From contig NZ_KB898185.1 of NCBI RefSeq assembly GCF_000377505.1, positions 434,001 to 498,000 on the forward strand: DNA of 64,000 bases, read 5' to 3'. The position numbers and the translations under genes are program-made. This stretch comes from Paenibacillus massiliensis 2301065 = DSM 16942 (GTDB lineage: Bacteria > Bacillota > Bacilli > Paenibacillales > Paenibacillaceae). Within the stretch, counting starts at the first letter, position 1, and the number at the start of each line of letters is the position of its first letter. The notes beneath the pieces are model-generated. The model worked only from the letters and a program-made list of their open reading frames with translations. It had not been told where the DNA came from and searched no databases. Positions 52,779 to 60,945 of the stretch are shown piece after piece.

Positions 52779-53339
52779 TTATGTTGCCAGTACAGTATCC
52801 TCAGCGCGCTCTACCTTAGCCCCCAAGCTACTACTGAAGTGTCCGAGCGCCCACTGGTGCCCCGCCTCATTAAAGCTGGCGACCGCATCCTCGTATATGG
52901 TGATGGCAAAGCCCTTATTGTAGGCATCTACCGCTGTATGCAGCACACAGATGTCTGTGCACACGCCAACCAGATGCACCTCTGTAATGCCCCGCTCACG
53001 CAGCTTCAGCTCCAGATTCGTGCCACTGAAGGCGCTGTACCTTGTTTTGTCCATCCAATAGATACCGTGCCCCAGTTCCATGTACACCGTCGCCAGCTCG
53101 CCATACAGCTCACGACCTGCCGTCCCACGAACATTATGAGGCGGGAACAGTGTCGTTTCCGGATGATAGGCATCCTCTCGCTCATGCAGGTCTACCGCCA
53201 TGACGACGAAATCCCCTTGCGCCACGAAAGCCCGGGTCACAGCAGCAATACGCTCATTCAGGTCGACGGCTGGCTGGCCGACGGGCAGGCTTCCGGTTAC
53301 AAAATCTTGAGTGTAGTCAATGACAATCAGAGCCTTCAT
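52779..53339 (-). CDS. pncA: Nicotinamidase (isochorismatase fold)
   Basis: 186 aa. Catalytic triad: Asp8 in VIDYTQDF, Lys in WMDKTRYSAF and Cys in GVCTDICV. Metal ligands in AVDLHEREDAYHPE match the D-x-H-x-x-x...H pattern. Converts nicotinamide to nicotinate, the substrate of PncB. The Nudix/NrtR-like gene ends 23 bases upstream, so the two are co-transcribed. AAAGGAGATGG before ATG. Confidence 0.9.
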   Translation of the reverse strand: MKALIVIDYTQDFVTGSLPVGQPAVDLNERIAAVTRAFVAQGDFVVMAVDLHEREDAYHPETTLFPPHNVRGTAGRELYGELATVYMELGHGIYWMDKTRYSAFSGTNLELKLRERGITEVHLVGVCTDICVLHTAVDAYNKGFAITIYEDAVASFNEAGHQWALGHFSSSLGAKVERAEDTVLAT

Positions 53340-53362
53340 ACTCCCATCTCCTTTACGATATC

Positions 53363-54157
53363 TCAGGTATAGATCGACAAACGCGGAATGCGGTCACTAA
53401 AACGATATAGCTGTGCAGGCCGCTGCGAATACTGATTCGAGCTAAGAGGTGTTCCGGACTCATCCCGAACCTCCTCCAGAATCCCCTGCCTGCTGCGTGT
53501 AGACGTTATTTTGCGGATAAAATTCGGTTCCTCAAAGTCAGGCACAACCGTCTGAATAACCTGATATAGCTCACCTAGCGTGAAGTGTGGCGGCAAAAAT
53601 TGCTTCGCTATCGTCGTCTGCAGCATCTGCATCTGAATCTGGCGATAAGCGTCTGTGATAATCTCCTTGTGGTCGAAGGCAAGCTCCAGCTCCTCCAGAG
53701 CTTCCTGCACCGTGAACAGTCCAACCTCGGATGCATCATCTGCAGCCTGCCGCTCCTCCAGCATCCATTCCTCTACAAGCGCAAAGAAGGCATGTGATAT
53801 AATCCATCCGCGTGGATCACGGCCAGGCTTACTGTACACTCCAAGGTACTCCAGATGACCGCCGTCGACCCCAGTCTCCTCCATCAGCTCACGCTTGGCC
53901 GCATCATACATGGATTCCTCCTCCTGACAGAACCCCCCTGGTAAAGCCCATCCACCTTCATAGGGCCAGCGACGACGCTTGATCAGCATCACCTTCAGCT
54001 CACGTAGCGGCAAGGTCTTGGTTACCGTCTTGCGCTCACGCTTCGTTAACGTAAACATGACGATATCGGCAGGCGCTCCGTCAGGTGTACGGTATTTCTT
54101 TACATCGTAAGCATCCTTCTGTCTCTGTTCATGATCATGATTCTTATTTGAACTCAT
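53363..54157 (-). CDS. NrtR-like Nudix regulator of NAD metabolism
   Basis: About 264 aa. A Nudix domain (residues 30-160) contains the box GGFCQEEESMYDAAKREL plus MEETGV, with the catalytic Glu residues present. The C-terminal 90 residues (FTLGELYQVIQTVVPDFEEPNFIRKI) form a winged helix like that of NrtR, ADP-ribose-responsive regulators of NAD genes. Adjacent pncA and pncB make an NAD regulatory role likely. Whether the Nudix part is active or only a sensor is unknown. Start is either 54157 or one of two closer upstream ATG codons (54163, 54169). The promoter sits almost on the start, so the mRNA leader is very short. Confidence 0.82.
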   Translation of the reverse strand: MSSNKNHDHEQRQKDAYDVKKYRTPDGAPADIVMFTLTKRERKTVTKTLPLRELKVMLIKRRRWPYEGGWALPGGFCQEEESMYDAAKRELMEETGVDGGHLEYLGVYSKPGRDPRGWIISHAFFALVEEWMLEERQAADDASEVGLFTVQEALEELELAFDHKEIITDAYRQIQMQMLQTTIAKQFLPPHFTLGELYQVIQTVVPDFEEPNFIRKITSTRSRQGILEEVRDESGTPLSSNQYSQRPAQLYRFSDRIPRLSIYT

Positions 54158-54169
54158 TCTCATCACCAT

Positions 54170-54187
54170 ATTATATCATTTTGATAT
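54170..54187 (-). promoter_or_regulatory. Promoter -10 with overlapping palindrome
   Basis: On the minus strand TATAAT occupies 54170-54175, and ATATCATTTTGATAT (54173-54187), a perfect inverted repeat around TTT, covers it. A candidate operator for the NrtR-like protein itself. Confidence 0.55.
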
Positions 54188-54215
54188 TTTCATTATGACA
54201 AGATTACAGGAAAAG

Positions 54216-54638
54216 TCAACCCTTCTCCTGCAACCTACTCTTTGGGATGGACCGGAAAGTAGCTGTAGCAATGGCTCCCACGGTATCGGCACTGTCCCTG
54301 ATCTCTGCTTCCGTTGTTAGTGTCCGTCCCCCTTCATGCACGACACGAGCCGTTATAATGAGCTCGCCCTCCTTCATGGCAGAGAGAAAATGAACATTCA
54401 GATTGGTCGTTACACAGGCCCCCTGTGGACGCAGGGCAAGTGCTGCCATCCCCATCGCCTGATCCATCAAGGATGTCAGTACACCTCCATGAATGATGCC
54501 CATCGAATTCGTATGCTGGAGCCCAGCCTTCATGGCCAGACGCACACGTTCACCGTCATACCCAAGAAATTCACAGCCAAGCAGACCCCAAAACCGGTGA
54601 TCTCCATCTTCAATCATGTTGCTTAGAACCTCTTCCAT
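54216..54638 (-). CDS. PaaI-type hotdog thioesterase
   Basis: 140 aa, hotdog fold. The motif IIHGGVLTSLMDQAMGMAA (catalytic Asp-containing helix, preceded by HGG) and TTNLNVHFLSAMKEG are typical of PaaI/YbgC-like acyl-CoA thioesterases. The substrate is not known. RBS GGGG upstream. Confidence 0.85.
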   Translation of the reverse strand: MEEVLSNMIEDGDHRFWGLLGCEFLGYDGERVRLAMKAGLQHTNSMGIIHGGVLTSLMDQAMGMAALALRPQGACVTTNLNVHFLSAMKEGELIITARVVHEGGRTLTTEAEIRDSADTVGAIATATFRSIPKSRLQEKG

Positions 54639-54692
54639 GTCGGAAACCCCCTTCTCTTGCTAATTAGTCCATTTTGCACACAACCTGAGTCC

Positions 54693-54726
54693 AAAAAAAG
54701 TACGGAAGCAGCCTCGCTTCCGCACT
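54693..54726 (-). terminator. Terminator of ricA
   Basis: AGTACGGAAGC pairs with GCTTCCGCACT (54699-54709/54716-54726). On the minus strand TTTTTTT follows. Confidence 0.9.
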
Positions 54727-54753
54727 TGCCTGTTACTTGTACCGCTCTATCCT

Positions 54754-55212
54754 TTAATCGCCGCAGCTGGATGGAGGAGCTTCGCTCCCCGTCTCAACAT
54801 GGACCTTCTCGGATACCGTATCCCGAATGGCCGACATCACCGATTGTAGAATATCATTAATCTCGACCTGACTCTGCTGGAACTCTGTCACGATCGGAAT
54901 GTTGTCCAATTGCTCCTGTAGCTCCTCCAGCTCCTGTTCGATCTTGGCGACCATCGTCTGATTCCGCAGTGATTCAAAGGCAACAATCTCCTTTTGTTTC
55001 TTCTTCATGGCAGAGATCAGCTGCTGAATCTGTGGATGCTTCTGCACCTTCTCTTCGGCCTGACGGAAATGCTGGACCTCCTCGCTGCTCTGCAGCAAGC
55101 GTGCAATCTCCCCAGCCTTTTTCAATATATCTTCACGAACGACAGGGTGCGCCTGGCCGTTTGAGTTCTGATGAGGCTCTTTCGCCCCATGCTCCAACCG
55201 TTCTTCTGACAC
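54754..55212 (-). CDS. ricA: RicA/YmcA family regulator
   Basis: 152 aa, all-helical. The YlbF/YmcA family motif is visible in AGEIARLLQSSEEVQHFR and in HPQIQQLISAMKKKQKEI. C-terminal CGD provides the cysteine that in B. subtilis RicA helps bind an Fe-S cluster with RicF and RicT. The complex affects RNase Y-dependent mRNA maturation, competence, sporulation and biofilm. It follows miaB, as in B. subtilis, and rny itself lies 6 kb away. Confidence 0.88.
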   Translation of the reverse strand: MSEERLEHGAKEPHQNSNGQAHPVVREDILKKAGEIARLLQSSEEVQHFRQAEEKVQKHPQIQQLISAMKKKQKEIVAFESLRNQTMVAKIEQELEELQEQLDNIPIVTEFQQSQVEINDILQSVMSAIRDTVSEKVHVETGSEAPPSSCGD

Positions 55213-55285
55213 AGTCGATCGCTCCTTTACGATGTATAAGCTAATATTGTTCTGCTGAAATGCTTAGACCTGCTGGTAGACACCA

Positions 55286-56833
55286 TTATTGCGCTACAGG
55301 TGTTGCTACAAGATTACCCTTGATGTACCAAGTCAGTGCATCTGTAATCTCCACTTGTACGAAGGTACCGATCAGATCGGCGGCTCCTTCAAAATGCACC
55401 AGCTTATTCGTGCGTGTCCGGCCTGCCAGAACCTGTGCATTATTTTTGCTCTCGCCTTCGACCAGTACCTCTACGATCTGCCCCCGCATCTTGTCATTGC
55501 TATCCTTGCTATATTCCTTGATGGTATCGTTCAGGCGCTGCAGGCGTTCCTTCTTGATCTCCATCGGTACATTATCCTCCATGATCGCCGCAGGCGTACC
55601 CTCACGTGGAGAATAAATATACGTATATGCCATGTCATATCCGACCTCTCGTACCAGTGACAGTGTATCCTCGAATTGCTCATCTGTCTCCCCGGGGAAG
55701 CCCACAATGATGTCTGTGGTCAGAACGACATTCGGTATAGCCTGTTTGATTTTGTACGCCAGCTCCAGATAATGTTCTCTAGTGTATTTGCGGCTCATCT
55801 TCTTCAGTACGGCACTGCTGCCAGACTGCACAGGCAGATGGATATGCTCCACCAGATTACCGCCTTTAGCAAGGACATGGATCAGATGATCGTCGAAGTC
55901 TCGCGGATGCGACGTCATAAAACGAATGCGCGGAATATTGATCTTACGCATATCATCCATCAGATCCCCGAAGGTGTATGCCATATCTGTAAAATCCTTA
56001 CCGTAGGCATTGACATTTTGACCAAGCAACGTAATTTCCTTGAAGCCTTGACGGGCCAGCTCCCGCACCTCCGCAATGACATCCTCGGGGCGACGACTTC
56101 GCTCTTTCCCCCGTGTAAATGGTACAATGCAATACGTGCAGAACTTGTCGCAGCCGTACATGATATTCACCCATGCCCGCATGCCTTCCCGCTTCTTGGG
56201 CAGGTTCTCGATGATATCGCCTTCCTTCGACCATACCTCTACGACCATTTCCTTGCTAAATAAGGAGTCCTTGATCAACTGCGGCAGACGGTGGATGTTA
56301 TGTGTACCGAAGATCATGTCCACGAAGGCATGCTTCTGAAGAATACGATTCACAACGTTCTCCTCCTGCGACATGCAGCCACAGACGCCCAACAGCATAT
56401 CTGGCTTTTCCAGCTTCAGATGCTTCAGATGTCCCAGCTCTCCGAATACCTTATCCTCTGCATTCTCACGAATAGCACAAGTATTCAGCAGAATAATGTC
56501 GGCAAGCTTGCGATCCTCGGTTGGTCGATAGCCCATTTGCTCCAAGAGACCCTTGATCGTCTCTGTATCATGCTCATTCATCTGACATCCATAAGTATAG
56601 ACCAGATAATGCTTATCCTTACCGAGGTGCTTCAGTTCATCAGGCACTGCATTCTCATACAGGACCCGAACATCCTCCTTGCCCCGCTTTTTCTCATCTC
56701 TATGATTGGGTGTGGCATTGATCTGTATGTTACGTCCCTTGATTCGATAGGTTGTTTTGCCGTCAGTCTCACTGATGACCTTGGCATCGGAGAAATCAAA
56801 ATATTTGGAATAGTCCTTCGTATTGTCAGACAT
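55286..56833 (-). CDS. miaB: tRNA-2-methylthio-N6-dimethylallyladenosine synthase
   Basis: 515 aa. N-terminal MTTase domain with Cys83 ([12 protein letters not shown]), Cys119 and Cys153 for the auxiliary cluster, radical SAM triad Cys228, Cys232 and Cys235 ([10 protein letters not shown]), and a C-terminal TRAM domain. MiaB adds a methylthio group to i6A37 in tRNAs reading UNN codons. An N-terminal extension of about 70 residues is present, as in Bacillus. Immediately upstream of ricA. Confidence 0.95.
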   Translation of the reverse strand: MSDNTKDYSKYFDFSDAKVISETDGKTTYRIKGRNIQINATPNHRDEKKRGKEDVRVLYENAVPDELKHLGKDKHYLVYTYGCQMNEHDTETIKGLLEQMGYRPTEDRKLADIILLNTCAIRENAEDKVFGELGHLKHLKLEKPDMLLGVCGCMSQEENVVNRILQKHAFVDMIFGTHNIHRLPQLIKDSLFSKEMVVEVWSKEGDIIENLPKKREGMRAWVNIMYGCDKFCTYCIVPFTRGKERSRRPEDVIAEVRELARQGFKEITLLGQNVNAYGKDFTDMAYTFGDLMDDMRKINIPRIRFMTSHPRDFDDHLIHVLAKGGNLVEHIHLPVQSGSSAVLKKMSRKYTREHYLELAYKIKQAIPNVVLTTDIIVGFPGETDEQFEDTLSLVREVGYDMAYTYIYSPREGTPAAIMEDNVPMEIKKERLQRLNDTIKEYSKDSNDKMRGQIVEVLVEGESKNNAQVLAGRTRTNKLVHFEGAADLIGTFVQVEITDALTWYIKGNLVATPVAQ

Positions 56834-57413
56834 AGATATCTCACTTCCTTTTCTTTCAGGGTACCTTTTTTAGCCTATATTCGAAGACCACGATCGTATT
56901 GACTACAATAAAGCTCTAATCAAAAATTATAGCACAAACCCCTTGACTATTCCATGAATGCCCGCATAAACGAAGCTTTATACAGTAATACCAGCTCTCT
57001 TTATCCAGTAATACCAGCTCTCTTTCCACTGCACTCATCTTACCTCCTACATACTTTTCACTCTGCATTTTAATACACAGGCTTCATCTGTACTTTTGTA
57101 CTATTAATGTAGGCCTCAGATAAGGTAGCCTCAGATGGAATTCCATACTTGAACCGTGAAAAAGCCGCCCCCAACGATACCTTTGGATGACGGCTGCAGC
57201 CTAAGCTAGCTGTATTCTCCTAACCGGTAGACATGTTCTAACAACCCTGCAATGCGCTCCCGGGAATCAGATAGGGTACCATAGAGAAACTCTACTGTGG
57301 AATCCTGTAATCCCGCATACCCTGCGATTCCGTTATTGGGTTAATCCGAGATCATGTGGGTGTAATTACACTTATCGAATATACGTTTCTTTCTAATATG
57401 TATCTATAGTACC
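56834..57413. other. 580-bp intergenic region
   Basis: No gene with a start can be supported. It holds a 20-base direct repeat (CAGTAATACCAGCTCTCTTT at 56983-57002 and 57006-57025). On the minus strand a hairpin, AGCCG (57163-57167) with CGGCT (57191-57195) and inner CCAA/TTGG, is followed by TTTTTC and is a plausible terminator. Just upstream of it a 44-codon open frame runs to a stop at 57206 but lacks a start codon; see findings. Confidence 0.6.
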
Positions 57414-57457
57414 AAGGGGCGATCCCGACAAGCTCAAGCTTGCGGAATCGCCCCTTA
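57414..57457. terminator. Hairpin after pduL
   Basis: AAGGGGCGAT pairs with ATCGCCCCTT with a small interior loop. No T-run follows on either strand, so its function as a terminator is uncertain. Confidence 0.5.
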
Positions 57458-57527
57458 GTACACCTGCGGCTTCTCTCCGCAGGCAGCTCACCAGTACAAA
57501 TGACAGTGAGCATGGTTCATTTAATTA

Positions 57528-58100
57528 TTATTCTACGATCTCAGCAGTATCACCGTTGTTAATGCCTGCTGCATTCGCCTCATCTGTATCAATGTGCATG
57601 TCCAATGCAAAATCAGGGGATACACGAGCAATGACATTCTCGAATACTACACCACGCTCACCGTTAAAACGTACCTTCAACAGCTGCTTGTCTTGAATGC
57701 CCCAATTCTCTGCATCTGAAGTATGGAAATGGATATGGCGAGCAGCAATGATTACGCCCTCCTCCAGATCTACTTCTCCAGCAGGTCCTTTTACTTTGAC
57801 CCCTGGTGTGCCGTCAATCTTACCCGATTCACGGACAGGCGCTTTTACACCGATCGCAAAGGAATCTGTACGGGAAATTTCAAGCTGGGAAGCTGGACGT
57901 GCTGGTCCCAAAATACGAACCTTCTCGAAGGAACCCTTTGAGCCAATTACAGCTACAGTTTCATTAGCTGCAAATTGTCCTGGTTGGGACAATGGTTTGA
58001 ATTCTGTGAGTTGATATCCTGCTCCGAACAGAGCCTCGATATGCTCTTGAGTCAGGTGAATATGACGTGCGGATACGCCGACTGGTACGATTTTGCTCAT
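57528..58100 (-). CDS. pduL: Phosphate propanoyltransferase PduL
   Basis: 190 aa from ATG 58100 (AAGGAGTGA 8 bases upstream). PduL-type phosphotransacylases have two beta-barrel halves with His-metal motifs; here VSARHIHLTQEHIEALFG and AARHIHFHTSDAE provide them, and the last part has FALDMHIDTDEANA. Converts acyl-CoA and phosphate into acyl phosphate. No propanediol microcompartment genes are nearby and there is no encapsulation peptide, so this is a stand-alone version, as commonly found in Firmicutes. Confidence 0.9.
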   Translation of the reverse strand: MSKIVPVGVSARHIHLTQEHIEALFGAGYQLTEFKPLSQPGQFAANETVAVIGSKGSFEKVRILGPARPASQLEISRTDSFAIGVKAPVRESGKIDGTPGVKVKGPAGEVDLEEGVIIAARHIHFHTSDAENWGIQDKQLLKVRFNGERGVVFENVIARVSPDFALDMHIDTDEANAAGINNGDTAEIVE

Positions 58101-58375
58101 CGTAAAGGTCACTCCTTCTTCTCTATACACGCTTATGCGTCATGGACCATTATACTCCTATTTGTAAGGGAATGAAAACCTTCCTGTCGGATGTTCGTAA
58201 AAATGTCGAAAACAACGCGTTAAAATGGCAGTCACCATAGCTTAATCTGCTGACCTGACCATTGAACACCAAACATCATTTCATACTTAGACGATCATAC
58301 CCGTAATACACAGATTAAAATACATTGCAGCACACTGGCATGGACCGACATGGCATCGGCCACATCCCACATTTC

Positions 58376-59410
58376 TCACACCTTCGCGCTCGATATCGGT
58401 GCTTGAGGTAAATGCTTGGCCAGATATCCAAGAGCATTGCCAGCGAGCCAGCCACGAACGAGACCCTCCGGGTAGTGCTTGAGCAACAGCCCTGCCCAAG
58501 CTGGATAATCTCCCGGATGCGACAGTCCATGGACATGCTGGTCCATCCCGTCAAAGTCCGAGCCTAGCATAATCTGTCCAGCTCCCCCTAATGAACATAT
58601 ATGCTCGATATGCGGCAACAAATCCTCAGCACGTACATCTGCCCCATCCTTTACGAATGGCGGATAGAACACAAGCCCAATACGTCCATCTCTCGCAATC
58701 AGGGCACGAATTTGCTCATCAAGCAGGTTCCTTACATGATCCTGCACATGCCGTGCGTTCGAATGAGAGGCCACCGGCGGTGTATCACTTTGCTCCATGA
58801 CCTCCCAAAAGCCGGACTCGCTCAGATGTGACACATCCAGCAACATCCCCAGCTTATTACAGTACCGGATCATTTCCCGCCCCTTGTTAGTCAATCCAGC
58901 ATTACGCTGCTCCAGCACACCATCACCTGCCCAATTGGCATAATTCCAGGTGATTCCGATGAGACGAATACCCAGCTCATAGCTCAAGCGGATATATTCC
59001 AGGTTCCCCTCCAGTGCGTCAGCCCCTTCCAGTGACAAGAGACCCCACGCTGGGCCTTCCACGACTATTTTCTGCAGCATCGGCTCAGCCTTCTCTGATG
59101 CAATGTCGGCTTGCCTGGACAACCGCTCTGCCTCCTCTCGCCACTTCAGCGTGCTGAGCCCACCCTCCGGATAAGCAATATGTTCGCGAAACAGCTCTAC
59201 CTGTCTCACAATATGCTCGAATCGCGGGCTGCCGACTTGCTGCGGAATGAAGATCGCGAAGGTCTGCAGGCATACTCCTCCCTCCTTCATTCGGCTACGC
59301 GTCACATCCAGCGCCGGATCCTCGAAGCTCAGCGCTTGCCCCAGATGCATTTTGTATAGTACGTCACAATGGAAGTCGATTACAGGCCAGTTCGGTTGCA
59401 CTGACGTCAT
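58376..59410 (-). CDS. Membrane dipeptidase family (M19) protein
   Basis: 344 aa, renal-dipeptidase fold. Metal ligands are visible in DFHCDVLYKM (HxD), in the EGADALEG segment with its Glu, in DVSHLSESGF, and in ASHSNARHV with the His pair. GSDFDGMDQ is the terminal metal/substrate Asp. Hydrolyses dipeptides, often with a D-residue. Cytosolic: no signal peptide. It follows the spoVS terminator, so it is probably transcribed on its own. Start ATG 59410 has a GGAGG. Confidence 0.88.
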   Translation of the reverse strand: MTSVQPNWPVIDFHCDVLYKMHLGQALSFEDPALDVTRSRMKEGGVCLQTFAIFIPQQVGSPRFEHIVRQVELFREHIAYPEGGLSTLKWREEAERLSRQADIASEKAEPMLQKIVVEGPAWGLLSLEGADALEGNLEYIRLSYELGIRLIGITWNYANWAGDGVLEQRNAGLTNKGREMIRYCNKLGMLLDVSHLSESGFWEVMEQSDTPPVASHSNARHVQDHVRNLLDEQIRALIARDGRIGLVFYPPFVKDGADVRAEDLLPHIEHICSLGGAGQIMLGSDFDGMDQHVHGLSHPGDYPAWAGLLLKHYPEGLVRGWLAGNALGYLAKHLPQAPISSAKV

Positions 59411-59442
59411 TTTATCCCTCCTGTCCTCTAATGCAAGAAATG

Positions 59443-59476
59443 CAAAAAGACCCGTTTACCGAATGTAAACAGGTCT
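59443..59476 (-). terminator. Terminator of spoVS
   Basis: AGACCCGTTTAC (59448-59459) pairs with GTAAACAGGTCT (59465-59476), then TTTTTGC on the minus strand. Confidence 0.9.
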
Positions 59477-59506
59477 ATGCTATTTAAGCACTCTATCTTT
59501 TATCCC

Positions 59507-59767
59507 TCACCTGGGCTCCACAATCAGCTTAATAGCTGTGCGGTCCTCTCCGTCAATAACAATATCCGTGAAAGCTGGAATGCAAATCAAATCCACGCCG
59601 CTTGGCGCTACAAATCCCCGGGCAATGGCTACAGCTTTGATAGCTTGGTTCAATGCACCTGCTCCAATCGCCTGCAATTCAGCTGCTCCGCGTTCACGCA
59701 GAACTCCGGCCAAAGCGCCGGCAACAGAATTGGGATTGGATTTTGCTGATACTTTTAATACTTCCAT
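59507..59767 (-). CDS. spoVS: Stage V sporulation protein S
   Basis: 86 aa, the invariant length of SpoVS. Sequence MEVLKVSAKSNPNSVAGALAG ... ALNQAIKAVAIARGFVAP ... IPAFTDIVIDGEDRTAIKL is nearly the family consensus. SpoVS (Alba-related) is needed for late sporulation in Bacillus. GGGGAGG lies 8 bases before the ATG and a sigma-H-like promoter is found further upstream (59821-59849). It sits between ymdB and a dipeptidase. Confidence 0.96.
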   Translation of the reverse strand: MEVLKVSAKSNPNSVAGALAGVLRERGAAELQAIGAGALNQAIKAVAIARGFVAPSGVDLICIPAFTDIVIDGEDRTAIKLIVEPR

Positions 59768-59820
59768 AGTAAGTACCTCCCCTGGGAATAAGTAATGGCT
59801 TGATTCTCCACTAGTAGATG

Positions 59821-59849
59821 TTATTCGAGGATGGGCAAAAAATTCCTGC
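59821..59849 (-). promoter_or_regulatory. Sigma-H-like promoter of spoVS
   Basis: GCAGGAATT (59841-59849) and CTCGAATAA (59821-59829) on the minus strand, with an 11-base spacer, fit the sigma-H consensus RNAGGAWWW/RNNGAATWW with one mismatch. B. subtilis spoVS is sigma-H dependent. Confidence 0.65.
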
Positions 59850-59890
59850 TTTTTGGTAATATTATTATTTCAAATCTCAACAATTGAAGC

Positions 59891-60685
59891 TTACTCCATT
59901 GTCCATTCGTCCTCACGCAGCCGAATCTTCTGGATTCGTTCTGCCCGGCCCGTCTGATCATTCAGCTCGACGACAACCGCATGGAAGTGCCACTTGCCCG
60001 TATCCACCTGGAACCGAACAGGAAGCTGCGTCTTGAACTTCCGCAGGACAGCCTCTCGTTCCATACCAAGTATGCCTTCCCGAGGTCCTACCATGCCTAC
60101 ATCCGTCATGTAAGCCGTGCCTTGCGGCAGAATGATGTCATCATTACTCTGAACATGGGTATGAGTTCCAACGACGATAGAGGCTCTACCGTCCAAGTGC
60201 CAGCCCATAGCGATCTTCTCGGAGGTTGCTTCCGCATGGAAGTCCACCAGAATATGCTTCACCTTCTTGCGCATGCTGTCGACAATATCATCCGCAGCCC
60301 GGAATGGACAATCGATCGGGGGGAGAAAGGTTCTCCCTTGCAAATTGACGATACCCAGCTCCTTACCGTTGGCCTTGATGATGGTATGTCCACGTCCCGG
60401 AGTATCTGGCGGAAAATTCGCTGGACGAATCATACGCGGCTCATCATCAATGAAATCGAAAATTTCTTTGTTATCCCACGTATGATTCCCCATTGTAATG
60501 CCATGCACGCCCAGATCAAACAGGTCTTTTACGATCGGAGCCGTAATTCCTCTACCCGAAGCTGCATTTTCTCCATTTGCAATGATGATGTGGGGGTTAT
60601 GCTTACGCTTGAGCTCTGGCAGATTGTGCTGTATAGCTTTTCTGCCGACACTCCCGACAATATCGCCAATAAATAAAACCTTGAT
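59891..60685 (-). CDS. ymdB: YmdB family metallophosphodiesterase
   Basis: 264 aa if it begins at ATC 60685, the length of B. subtilis YmdB. This start gives the family N-terminus KVLFIGDIVGSVGRKAIQ, and AGGAGG lies 7 bases before it, with no ATG, GTG or TTG nearby. The ATG at 60724 would add 13 residues and has no ribosome binding site. Calcineurin-like phosphoesterase motifs: GDIVG, NGENA, GNHTWD and GTHTHVQ. YmdB cleaves cyclic nucleotides and affects biofilm and motility. rny is upstream, as in Bacillus. Confidence 0.9.
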   Translation of the reverse strand: MKVLFIGDIVGSVGRKAIQHNLPELKRKHNPHIIIANGENAASGRGITAPIVKDLFDLGVHGITMGNHTWDNKEIFDFIDDEPRMIRPANFPPDTPGRGHTIIKANGKELGIVNLQGRTFLPPIDCPFRAADDIVDSMRKKVKHILVDFHAEATSEKIAMGWHLDGRASIVVGTHTHVQSNDDIILPQGTAYMTDVGMVGPREGILGMEREAVLRKFKTQLPVRFQVDTGKWHFHAVVVELNDQTGRAERIQKIRLREDEWTME

Positions 60686-60860
60686 ATGAATTCCTCCTAA
60701 ATTACCGTGCTCTACCTTTAGCATAATACACTCTACCCGATATTACAAAAAGGCTGCTCGTTTGTACATCAGGTCAAGCCTTATCATCATATTGTATGAA
60801 TTAACTTGGTTTCCAAATGGCTCCTATGCTTTCTTAAGTCTTACGGCATTCTATAAACTG

Positions 60861-60898
60861 AATGAAAAATGGCCCCTTCGCAGGTGGCCACTTTTCAT
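60861..60898 (-). terminator. Terminator of rny
   Basis: AATGAAAAATGGCC pairs with GGCCACTTTTCATT; on the minus strand the 3' arm is T-rich. Confidence 0.75.
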
Positions 60899-60945
60899 TG
60901 ATCATTCTATTGTGTATGCACAACCGATATACCTAAGCGGTAAAT

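Noticed and set aside
53160..54640. Search for CRISPR-like or long regularly spaced repeats here and across the window
   Set aside because: Only short tandem duplications (two or three units) were seen; no spacer-repeat array is present.
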